From the NCBI GenBank assembly GCA_013400975.1, contig WBMZ01008972.1:18044-82043 (forward strand): DNA of 64,000 bases. The letters run 5' to 3'. Under the pieces are notes generated by a model. The model was not told the DNA's origin. It ran no database searches and saw nothing but the letters and a program-made list of their open reading frames with translations. Shown piece after piece: positions 1-9,473 of the stretch. Within the stretch, counting starts at the first letter, position 1. Every line of letters begins with the position of its first letter. This DNA comes from Atrichornis clamosus (lineage: Eukaryota > Chordata > Aves > Passeriformes > Menuridae). A program made the translations under genes and the position numbers.

Positions 1-1424
1 ATCCTGACACAAACAGTGCTCATTTTGTCATTGCTCTGTGTTATTTCCCATCAGACAGAAGAGCTCCTTTTCGTCTCATTTCTGAGGGACCAGAGACAGT
101 GAGAGGAAGAAGAATAGGTGAAATTACATTTCGAGAGGTGCAAATATAAAACTGACAGGCTTGGAGACAACACGCTTCATTCAAATGGCTATTTGCAGAG
201 CAGCTCCTCTGCAAGATAACTCATGGCATGTGAAGAGGTCCTGTGCACAGAAAACAGTCTGTCATGGTAAAATAAAGAGCCCTGAAGCTGTGAAGTCTGG
301 CATAGCTGTAAAAATAACTTTCGCTTGGGAGGGGAGGCTGGGAACCCTGTGGCTCCCAGTTATTTTCAAAGACAATGCCTGTGCTGCAGCAAGGAACACA
401 GAGGCTACCATGGCTCCTGCAAATCTCTACCAAACCATCAATTTAAATTACTATCAAAGATTAAAGGCAAGTGTAATCCTATACTCTCTTGCAACTGCAT
501 TAATTATTAAGGCAACACACAGAGCTCTGTAATTGGCTCCTGCCTGATAGCACAGCACTGAGTTTAGGGTAGTGGCAGACAGATCATGATTACATACGAT
601 TTTGGGGAGTTTCTGGCATGGGGGAGAGGTGACTTCTAGCACTGGAAATAATGTTAGAATCAGGCTGCCTTTCCTGTAGCAGGGGCTGGGAGGGAGGAGG
701 GGGCAGCTGAGCAGTAGGGGAAGCAGGGGTGCAGTGCTGAGCCCCCCTGCCCACTGCAACCTGAAATTAAACAGTGACACTCCCAGAAGGTAACACACAA
801 GGCAACACACCCCCAGACAAAAAAAATACCCTTTCCCCAACCCTAGACCAAAAAACCCAACCCTGTTTCTGCTCTGCATAAGTACAAGCCACTGTGTCAA
901 GCTTTATGCAGCTGTGACAGTGTTTTGCTTTCATTTGGTTCATTTTATTGGGAAGAAGTTCATTCCTTCCACCAGCCAGAAACCAGCCAACCCCTGCAAG
1001 GGCCCTGTCTCCCATTCTTTACTACAGTTATAAAGTGATTTATAAACAACTTTACAAAATGGGGCCACCACACATTTGAAGAGCACCTGGGAGTGCAGGT
1101 ATGAAAGCAAAGTCCAGGGTCTGGCAGCAGATCTGCAGTTACTCCAAGAGTTGGGAAGCTAAGTAAGGGACCAGACAAGGTACCTCTGCCTGGGACACAT
1201 AGTGGCCTCAAGGAAGAGGCCACCTTCCTGGAAGAAGGAAAGCAGAAAGTACTGTAGTCATTCTTGCAGCACTTAAGTCTGAAAATTGAAGACAGCAGTG
1301 GAGAAATTGGCACCAGTCGCTTCCCCTCCTCAGGCAGAGTCTGGCTGGGGAGGGGGTCCCTCAGCAGGCTCTGGGCAGGCCACGTTGTGGCCGCTCAGCA
1401 GCAGAGACCACCAGGACAACGCCA
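1..1424. other. Sequence downstream of PHF21B, no gene recognised
   Basis: No recognisable exon or repeat was seen. Open frames here (up to about 148 codons at 454-900, minus strand) resemble no known protein and have no splice or codon support. A minus-strand AATAAA at 944-949 leaves open a longer PHF21B 3' UTR. Composition is mixed, with a G-rich patch around 690-730. Confidence 0.5.
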
Positions 1425-3491
1425 GGAAATTATCAGTCAAGTTTAATGCATAATAAAGAAGTAAAACTACATTGGCATATTTAAGACAAACACTTTTTTT
1501 TTCTATGCACACTATCCACTGGACAGTCCCCTTTTCAAAATAACTACTTTTAAAAGTCCAAGACAGTTTTTCAGAAATTCTTCACATATTCAACCTTCCA
1601 CACTTCTCTTTTTTTTTTTTTAATTTGTCTGAGAAGGAAAAAAATCATTAAACCTGAAAACATTTACATTGCAAGCCACTCAGAATGCGTAATTGGCATA
1701 CAATAACCAATGTATAACAATTGTGTTTTACTTAGTTCACTTTGTTCATCAATAAAAGAATATAAAAATCTGGTTCAACTGAGTGTTATGTATTAAAATA
1801 GATTTGTATAGTACTGCACAGTTTCTCCCGGAGTTGTGAAAATGGTTGAAGGGACCATGTGCTGCCTTGTGATGGGCGGTGGAAAAAGCCAGTCCCTCAT
1901 GTGTTTTTTTGTTTCTTGGGGGTTTTTTTGGTTTTTTTTAAATTTTTTTTTTATTAAAAACAAAAAAAGCTATTCATCATCATATGATATGCTGATGTGA
2001 GAGACTAGCCTTGTGTCCTGCTCTGGTGGCTTTCCTTAATCACCTGTTGTGCTAATTGACAGAGAACTCATAAGGACAGAGATGATGGCACTGGGGGGTG
2101 TGAGTTGGGAAAACCGAGGTGTCCATCACCACTTTCCCAGGCAGCCACAGGGGACAGGGCCCTGGGGGCCAGGTGGGCCCTTGCAGAATCAGGAAGACCA
2201 GCTAGAGAAATGAGCAGGCGCACTGGGATTTTCTCAGGCTAATGCTTAGTGCTTCTCAAAAATGCTAAAATCCAACAAAATATTAAAAAGGAATCAAGTT
2301 TCCCAAAAAAAAAACCCAAGCCCCTTTTAATTTTCCATGCCCTGTCCCTCCCCCAGAACTCTTGATATTATCCAGTTCGAGAAACAACCCCTTGAGGCAG
2401 TTTTTTTCCTGTACCTTTTCAGCAGATATTTCTACAAGCAAAAAATAAAAGTAATACTACTAATAATAATAATAATAATATTTTTTAAAATCATATTACA
2501 TATTTTTAACAATAAAAATGCAGTACAAAAATGTTAAGTTATCTTTTTGGCATATTATCTGTACTGTCAAGAAACAGAAAACCAGAATATTGATTTGCTT
2601 TTTTCTTTTAAAAAAACCTTCAAAATTAACAAAAAGAAAAACACAAAATAATATCTTTAAAAAATGAAACCCAAACTGCCAAAGATATCCACTATTGGGG
2701 TTTACGCAAAACCTTGCACAAAAACTCTATGAGAAAAATACACTGATAGCAAAATAAGTAAAAAGAACCTGCAAAAAAGTAAGGAGTTTTACGGTCATAT
2801 TTTTTAAAATACTTCGGAATGCGTATACAGAAGCATCAGCATGAAAATACGTCAATATTTTACTAGAAATGCTAACTTCATACAGTTTCTTTATTTAAAT
2901 ATCTGCAATTCTCAACTCTAGTAATACTGAAAAAACCAATTTTTTGTTTCGAAGGCTCTGTGAGTGTCTGTGACTCTATTCTGGGCACAACAACCCCATT
3001 TCCAGGTCTCCTGAATCAACGGGGCCAAATTTGTTCCTCTGAAAACAATCCATGTCAAGTCCTAAGTGTCTCAGTTTCTGGTTTTCTCACTGATTCTGCT
3101 CACACATATAGCTTTCAGCCCAACTACTTCTCTACTACCTCACTAACTCCTTTTCCCTTAAAGCAGAATAGAAAGCCTGTCTGCTCCCCACAAAGGGCTC
3201 TCCTATCGGACATGCTTTTCCTGTTCATCCTCAGTCATTAAGGCCAACATAACAAAACAAAATCTCATAAGCACTGAAGGTCTTGGCAAATACAAAACTG
3301 CAGCACAACCTGGCTCCATGGGAACCTGCTGCCACAGTGACCTACAAACTGGGCTGACTGGTCTGCAAGTGTCTTTGTGTATCAAAACTGAGATTGTTCC
3401 TTCTCTCCTTTGTTCCAGTTTCATCTCTCCTCTGCTCACGTGCATAAAGTTTCTCGTCTCCCCTTCCTCGGCCCTCACGCAGCTGACTCTG
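1425..3491 (-). other. PHF21B: Probable PHF21B 3' UTR
   Basis: This AT-rich stretch follows the stop codon in the terminal exon, with no intron signal needed. It has long T and A runs (for example 1906-1975) and a (TAA)n tract at 2453-2480. Minus-strand poly(A) signals are AATAAA at 2890-2895, AATAAA at 1950-1955 (next to an A-run, so internal priming is possible) and ATTAAA at 1442-1447. I place the end about 20 nt past the last one. An AATAAA at 944-949 would allow a longer form. The end is inferred, not seen. Confidence 0.45.
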
Positions 3492-3716
3492 TCAGTTTTT
3501 ACTCTGCGACGGCTGCAAGGCTTTGTGCATGGCAGCAGAGGTAGGGGAGGGTTTGATCCAGGGGACGGATAGCAGGGAGGAGGTGGTGGTGGTCGTCATG
3601 GTAACCTGAATCATCTGCTCATTTTGTATCAGTCTAATGAGGGTTTTGAGACGTTCCAGTGATGACTGAGTCCCTTTCTGCTGGGCCAACAGGTTGGATT
3701 TTAGCTCTAAGCATTT
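3492..3716 (-). CDS. PHF21B: PHF21B last coding exon with stop (residues 372-445)
   Basis: The coding part of the terminal exon is 225 nt including TGA. The acceptor is ...TTATTTGACAG|AAATGC. It reads KCLELKSNLLAQQKGTQSSL, then ERLKTLIRLIQNEQMIQVTM, a Thr/Ser run (TTTTTSSLLS), and ends KALQPSQSKN. The first half continues the heptad pattern of the previous exon; the tail is probably disordered. Human has the same layout, with RLRALLRLIQGEQLLQVTMTTT and a slightly different end. The 3' UTR follows directly in the same exon. Confidence 0.96.
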   Translation of the reverse strand, partial: KCLELKSNLLAQQKGTQSSLERLKTLIRLIQNEQMIQVTMTTTTTSSLLSVPWIKPSPTSAAMHKALQPSQSKN

Positions 3717-5973
3717 CTGTCAAATAAAGAGAAGAGGAGAGAGAAGGAAAGACTGAGAATACATTGAAATCAGTGTCAAACATCTCTCCAAACATCCTTT
3801 TATGCCTTGAACACCTGTCCTGCTCAAATGAAGTATATTCTCCTCTGGAGATAGCAAAACCACAGCTTAAGAAATTGAGTAATCAACAGTGCTGCACACA
3901 CTGCAGCAGCTGACTGAGGGGACAATATTTTTCCGAGGTCAAACGCATTTGGAGGACGTTTCCAACCTCATCCTGTAGACAGCCTGGCTGGAATGCCTTC
4001 TGCACTCTGCAGAGATGGCTGGCACGGCAATGCAATAACTGTGTTATTGGAAATACAGAAGGCACCACTGGGGTCTCTCAGTCTTACCAAAGGACACTGA
4101 TAAACGCTTGAGGGATGAAACTCACCAGGATGCATTTTGTACATGCCACACTTTTCAGGGAGTCAGTACCATGAAAATACATTGATTTCACTGAACATGA
4201 TACCAATACTTTTCTGGCAGAAAACTTTGCTCCTAGACACAACTGTTACACCAGAGCAGTCACAAGAAAGCCATTGTCCCTCAGGGTGGCCAAACCGCAC
4301 CCTGCAATCATGTGCAATGTTCCATACAAACCTCCATGCAAATGAGCAGGAGCCAAACGAAGGCATCCCTAATCTTCTGCTTCTCCAAGAAGAGATAGGA
4401 AGAATCAGTAATTCTCCCTTCCCAACCTTGGACTGCTGCAGCCAGCACCCAATTCTTCTGCAAGGGACAGACACAAACCCTGAGCCTGTCTGCAAGATGG
4501 AAGAGGACAGTGGCCTCTAATATCTGAAACCTGTTCTCCTTCTCCCAGTGGGTCCAGGAGTCTACCAAACTAGTTACTTGTCTGCAGATTGTTCCTCTTC
4601 AGCTATGGTCCAGCCTGCTTGGGGGTGGGGATTCTCCATTCCTGGGAATTGGGAAATGCTCACTTGAAAGAAAACTTGTTTGGAAAGCAACCGTGTGGAA
4701 CTGCGCAAGAGGTTGGTTTAGAGAGATCAAATTTCAGATGAAGGATAAATCATGTTCTGTTTTTACCATTGCACCTGTGGGGTGTATGAGAGTGTTCTTT
4801 TTCACATAAGTCTCTGTTAAAACGTCAGAATGAAATTGCTCTGTGCTGGGACACCTTTCATTGCTTTTCTCCTTTTAAGTGGATACATTTCCAATAAATA
4901 TAATCATTGGCTGATATTACCATTTAAATAAGACAGTGTTGCCTACTGAAAGAACCTGATTCTGCTTAGGTCGAAATCTTACTGATTCTGACAGCCCTGA
5001 CACACACCTGATAGCCAACTGCTTTTCTTTTACCAAATTTCTGAGTCCACTGCGCGCTCCTACCTACTTCATACACGTGTGGTTCCATCAGCGTTCATGG
5101 TGGCTATACACATGTACAGGGAATATTCCCCACTGTGATGCCTTTTAATAAGTCACTGCTTTTCCTTCCACTGTTTTAAATGTGATAAATATTTTAAGAT
5201 GCCTCCTCTGGATAACTGCAGTGGTAAAACAAGCAGTGGCCTGTTACTCCTGCAGGTGCCACTTTGATTTTTCCAGGGTAAGGAAATGTGAAATATTGAT
5301 TGGGACTGCCATGCAAACTAACAGCTACTTCTTAGGAGTGAGGTAGCCCTGAATCAGTCCTTTCAGCCATGAAGGAGAGGAATTATGGCTCTGAATTCAG
5401 CCCGTTCAGCCAGAGACTGCTCCTCGTAGCATAATATATGTGGGACACATCTCCAGCCAACATTTAGCTTTGAAATGAGTTTGGAGAGATAAAATGGTTA
5501 TGAATGCATTTCCAGTCATGGAGAGTTGTTACAACATTCAGCCCCTCAGACTAACAAAGATGGTTATTTCTGCTTAATATCAATAATTTTGAGCTAACGG
5601 ACAAGCAGCTACCACTGGAGGACACTCTTGTGACCACACTTTTCACCTAGAGAATGGAAGTGCCTTGAAGTCACTGGGTAGCTCAGAGCTATGGATGGCA
5701 TTACAAGGAAAGCAGCCATGGCTATTTGGGGGTTTTTTGTGTGTGTGCCACAGGAGTTCAAGTGATTTCTCCTTCTCAGCCTGCCAGAGTGGCTTGCTTT
5801 TGTGCATAAAGGAAATTCACATGTACTTCCTCAGAGAGAAACACATTCACACTTGAAAATCTGGAGCTTGGGAACAGAAATCATTTTCTAGCTGCAAAAT
5901 ATCATGTTTTCAGCTTAAATTCTTTATTAAACATCTCTGCAGGAGACTCTGTGTCCCCAGTTAGGTGTCCTAC
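3717..5973 (-). other. PHF21B: PHF21B intron before the last exon
   Basis: About 2.26 kb lies between GT at 5972-5973 and AG at 3717-3718. No repeat family or further exon was recognised. Confidence 0.85.
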
Positions 5974-6077
5974 CTTCACTGCATTGTTGAGAAGTCGATC
6001 TTTTTCTTCTAACTGTCTATGCTCACTCTTCAACTCACTGCTTCTCTTTAATAACTTTCGCTTCTCTTCTTCTTTGA
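5974..6077 (-). CDS. PHF21B: PHF21B coding exon, coiled coil (residues 337-371)
   Basis: The exon is 104 nt, phase 1 at the start and phase 0 at the end. The acceptor is ...TTCCACAG|TCAAAG and the donor is GTGAAG|gtagga. It completes the split Val, then reads [19 protein letters not shown] and [15 protein letters not shown]. Leucines and charged residues recur with heptad-like spacing, so this is the first half of the C-terminal coiled coil. In BHC80 the matching region is used for protein contacts in the LSD1 complex. Compared with human, several Gln/Arg positions are Lys or Ser, but the heptad pattern is kept. Confidence 0.94.
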
Positions 6078-7207
6078 CTGTGGAACAATAAGATTAAGGA
6101 TATAGAGGTTAAGAAAAGGGCATACTGTGCACTTGAGGACAGAAAGCAGAAGCAGGTATTTTGCATGGTGAGTTTCAGATCTCATTAGCCTTTTGTCAGC
6201 AGGTATAGCCAAAGAAATTTGGAGTTTCTGTTTGCAGGCATTTCTTCACTAAAAGTGTGGTTGGGCATTGTAAGGGGCTGCCGAGAGAGGTGGTGGAATC
6301 CCTAACACTAGAGGTGTCGAAGGAATGACTAGACATGGCACTTAGTGCTCTGGACTGGTTGACAAGGTGGGGATCAGTCACAGGTTGGACTTCATGGTTT
6401 TGGAGGTCTTTTCCAACCTAAATGGTTCTGGGATTCTCTGCATGTGTCTACATCAATGGTTAGCACAGAGGAGGATAACCCAAAAGCTATAGTGCACCTT
6501 TAAGATTAATTAAAATTCATCCTTAGACCACATGTGATCCTGGAGGTCTCCAAGAAAGAGGTGGAATGGTATTTAAGAAGAGGTCAGCCCCTTGGAATGG
6601 TAATAGTTAGTGATCCTGGCTGAAAAGCACAATTAATAACAGTTCCAGACCTCTGTAAAACTCCTTACAAATATGATCTAGTGCCCCAAACAGCCCATTG
6701 TAAGAGTGCAGCAGGGAACTAAAAAAGAGTAACACTCAGTGCACAGCTGTCACATGGCATATGACCCTAGCGACTGCCACACCAAATAATACTGAAACAA
6801 TTAGAAGCTGGTATTGCTGTGGTGTCTGAGACACTAGTCTGGCATTGTGCTACATACCCAATTACATGGCTCTTCTTAGCCTCACAAACTATGATTCTGC
6901 CTCAAAATCCTGTTTTCAGCCCTGTTCCAGGGAAGGCACCACTTTGATGACAGCTGCCTCCAAAGAGTGAAGTTCCTGAGAGATTAATCTCAGCTTCCTT
7001 ACAGAGAGAAGATGGCAAAGGAGCAGACCGAGGGGAGGGGGAGAGAAAGGACCTGCTCTTCCCAGCCACTTATGGCCCTTTGCTTACCTACACCATCAGA
7101 CCTGGAAGCATTATAAAACTACATTGATATTACTATTAAAAAGGACTCAAATGGCATTGCCCGTTGTGAGCAGGGAATCCCTCGTCGGTGGCTGTGTTAA
7201 TCCCTAC
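6078..7207 (-). other. PHF21B: PHF21B intron with a CR1 fragment
   Basis: About 1.13 kb. It holds a plus-oriented CR1 3' end (6238-6437), which is antisense to the gene. Nothing else was recognised. Confidence 0.85.
6238..6437 (+). mobile_element. CR1 LINE 3' fragment
   Basis: The stretch follows the CR1 3' end: GGCTGCCGAGAGAGGTGGTG, then GGAGGTCTTTTCCAACCT, then a terminal GGTTCTGGGATTCT. It is 5'-truncated and quite diverged, so it is an old insertion. CR1 moves by target-primed reverse transcription; no intact ORF remains. Confidence 0.85.
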
Positions 7208-7283
7208 CTGTTTTATGAGTAACATAGGAGTGAACAATAGCCAGAGTTCCAGTCCATGGCACACTGTCATCTTTCTGCAACGC
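7208..7283 (-). CDS. PHF21B: PHF21B coding exon (residues 312-337, split codon)
   Basis: The exon is 76 nt, phase 0 at the start and phase 1 at the end. The acceptor is ...GCTTATAG|GCGTTG and the donor is AAACAG|gtaggg. It reads ALQKDDSVPWTGTLAIVHSY and VTHKT, plus the first base of a Val codon. The PWTGTLAIVHSY block follows the PHD finger in both PHF21 proteins. A second AG lies 9 nt inside the exon (GCGTTGCAG), so an in-frame variant lacking ALQ is possible. Human reads ALKKDEG here, which favours the upstream acceptor. Confidence 0.94.
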
Positions 7284-7966
7284 CTATAAGCCCAGAACAC
7301 AATAAAAGGTTAGGACTCCACAAAGAGATGCATTAATGTTTCCTCCAGCCTTACAGCTCAGCAGGACCAGAACTTGAGTCATTGTCTCAGAACATAAAAG
7401 TGATCTCAAGGCTAAGCACAAGGAACTCTAAGGCACAGTCTACACTTTAATGGCACTTTAGTGTTTTAGTAATAGTTTTCTTGCTCATGCAGTCAGCATT
7501 ATTCACAGCAGCTAGACAGATTAGCATATCTGACATGACTATGATGAACAGTTGTGTGTAACAAACATGATTTAAAGAAAAGGAAGTGTTCTCCTCACAG
7601 CTTTCAGATCCACTGGTGAATAGTGTCTCCTTCTGACACTGCCTCCCTCATTTCTAAGATTTACGTTCTTTGTCTGCCTACATGCTGGTAGTGTTACTGT
7701 TAAAAAAAGAGCCAAAGGAAATGAAGAGACATTTTAAGAGGACAATTCTTAGCAGATGCGATTACAGGCAAACTACAGCACTCCATGTTCTAACTCTAGG
7801 ATGGTGAAAATACCAGAAATAAATACTGCAAACTGCACTAAAAGCCTCTCAGTACTTCTTTAGCTAATGTAGTCCACCAGGCTATGACCACAGGTTAGAT
7901 TAGTTTAGGGGTACACAAATTCGAGGTTTGTCCCATTTTCCCTTCTTGGCATGCCATGTAGCTTAC
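7284..7966 (-). other. PHF21B: PHF21B intron after the PHD exon
   Basis: About 0.68 kb of plain intron. No repeat or further exon was seen. Confidence 0.85.
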
Positions 7967-8125
7967 CTTCTGTTGGCACTTTGGGCAGACCCAGACCCCC
8001 TTGGGGGAAGTTTTGAGGGGTGGGTCCAAGCAGTTGAGGTGATATGCTCTGGGACATGTGCCACAGGGCTGCAAATTAACTCCACGCTTGCAAGCAGTGC
8101 AGTGTTCGTCGTGGTGAATCTCGTT
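7967..8125 (-). CDS. PHF21B: PHF21B coding exon, PHD zinc finger (residues 259-311)
   Basis: The exon is 159 nt, phase 0 at both ends. The acceptor is ...TCTCTTGCAG|AACGAG and the donor is CAGAAG|gtaagc. It encodes a whole C4HC3 PHD finger. The zinc ligands are Cys267, Cys270, Cys279, Cys282, His287, Cys290, Cys305 and Cys308. Recognisable pieces are [33 protein letters not shown] and [11 protein letters not shown]. In the paralogue BHC80 this finger binds histone H3 with unmethylated Lys4, and the acidic residues just before the first Cys help sense Lys4. The same binding mode is likely here but not shown by sequence alone. Human differs at a few positions (for example CPGAYHLSCLE), so the domain is intact and conserved. 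Confidence 0.97.
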
Positions 8126-9450
8126 CTGCAAGAGAAGGGTGTTCTGGATAAAGTCAATCCATTGAGAACTTCTCTCTAAACAGCATTCAAAGCTTCTACT
8201 GCAGCAGACAGGCTCCCTCAAACATGAAACCTAACTGTCAAAAGGACCCTGACAGCTCCAGAAGACAGAAATAATGGGTGTATGATAGCAACAAGTACTA
8301 ACAAACTAAAGAGCCAGAAGCAAGTTCCATAAATTGAAACAGAAATGTAAAACCCAACTTCATCAAACACAGGAGGGGGTTGACTAATACTGCCAGCTTG
8401 TGACAGAGGAATTATTTCATGGGTTTTTTGCCAATGTGTCACTCCAACACATGTATCCCCATGCACTGCTCTATCCTGGGTCAGAGTTAGCGTGGGGATC
8501 ACTTGTTTTTCAAGCCCAAAGCAGAAGGAAGCAAGCAAGAAAAGGATTCTGGGGAAAAAAGCACAGTTCCATGTTTCTTGCCCATTGCCTCAAAAAGCAG
8601 CTGGGGAAACAGGAGGCTTGTAGCACAGCCTTGTACCCTCTTTTGTGAGCTCCTCTGGCCTCTTTCTCCCTGGCACTAATTATCTCTGCTCAGACTTCTC
8701 TGACAACCTTTCTCCAAAAAGACTGACTAGTGCTTTGTCTGAAGCAATACACAACATGAACTAAGACCCATCAACAAAGTTACAATGTCATGTAGTAAAT
8801 TGCTATGCTAATCTGGTGACAACATTAATTTCTCTTTTTATAATTACATGCATTTTAATAAAGGAGATACTGATTTTGAAACTCTCATAGCTTGTGAATC
8901 ATTATAAAAAAATCTAAAATTTCCTACTGGTTTTCCAGGAAGGAGAATAACAATTTTATATGTATTAATTCCAAAAGCATATTTTCATTTTTAGGAATAT
9001 TGATTATAAATTTTCATGGTAACTTTAGTCAAGCTTGTATCTTGAATTCTAAACCAGTGCTGTCAAAAAATCACTCTCCAAAACATTACTCTTTAGAATC
9101 TACCTGCTCAAAGAATCTTAATTTTAACCTCAACGTAAAGAAATTTAATCTTTACAAACTAGAATGGTTACTCATTTTTCTTATAAAATTTTCATCAAAC
9201 CCACAAATCTGGGCTAGCAATTTCTCAATCAGTGGAATCTACAAAGGGGCTAAACTCAAGCCTCGCATATAAAAGCCCAAGAGTCTATCTCTTTGAAATT
9301 CTGGCTTAGAGGCTCAAAGATGTAGTTAAGTGGGAAAAGAGAATATTGCAATTAGGTATCTTGAGAGAGACTACAATAGTCAGAAGCAAGCACTGAATTA
9401 CACAGTGATGAGAAAGACACCTGCTAATACACAAACTTTGCCACACATAC
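8126..9450 (-). other. PHF21B: PHF21B intron between microexon and PHD exon
   Basis: About 1.33 kb. The part from 8740 to 9010 is AT-rich and free of recognisable repeats. No other exon was found. Confidence 0.85.
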
Positions 9451-9473
9451 CTTCGAGAATGGATCCTCATTTG
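9451..9473 (-). CDS. PHF21B: PHF21B 23-nt microexon (residues 251-258)
   Basis: The microexon is bounded by ...TATATGCTAG on its 5' side and gtatgtgtgg on its 3' side. It completes the split Ala and encodes ANEDPFSK. Human has ANEDPCWK at this point, as recalled, so the last residues differ (FS for CW). Exactly 23 nt are needed between the phase-1 end of the previous exon and the phase-0 start of the PHD exon, and the splice sites, length, phase and ANEDP match all agree. A pyrimidine-rich stretch and two TGC trinucleotides lie just upstream of the acceptor. It sits 3.8 kb after the previous exon and 1.3 kb before the next. Confidence 0.88.

Noticed and set aside
7928..8179. Plus-strand 83-codon frame opposite the PHD exon
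   Set aside because: It is a shadow of the conserved PHD-coding exon on the minus strand.
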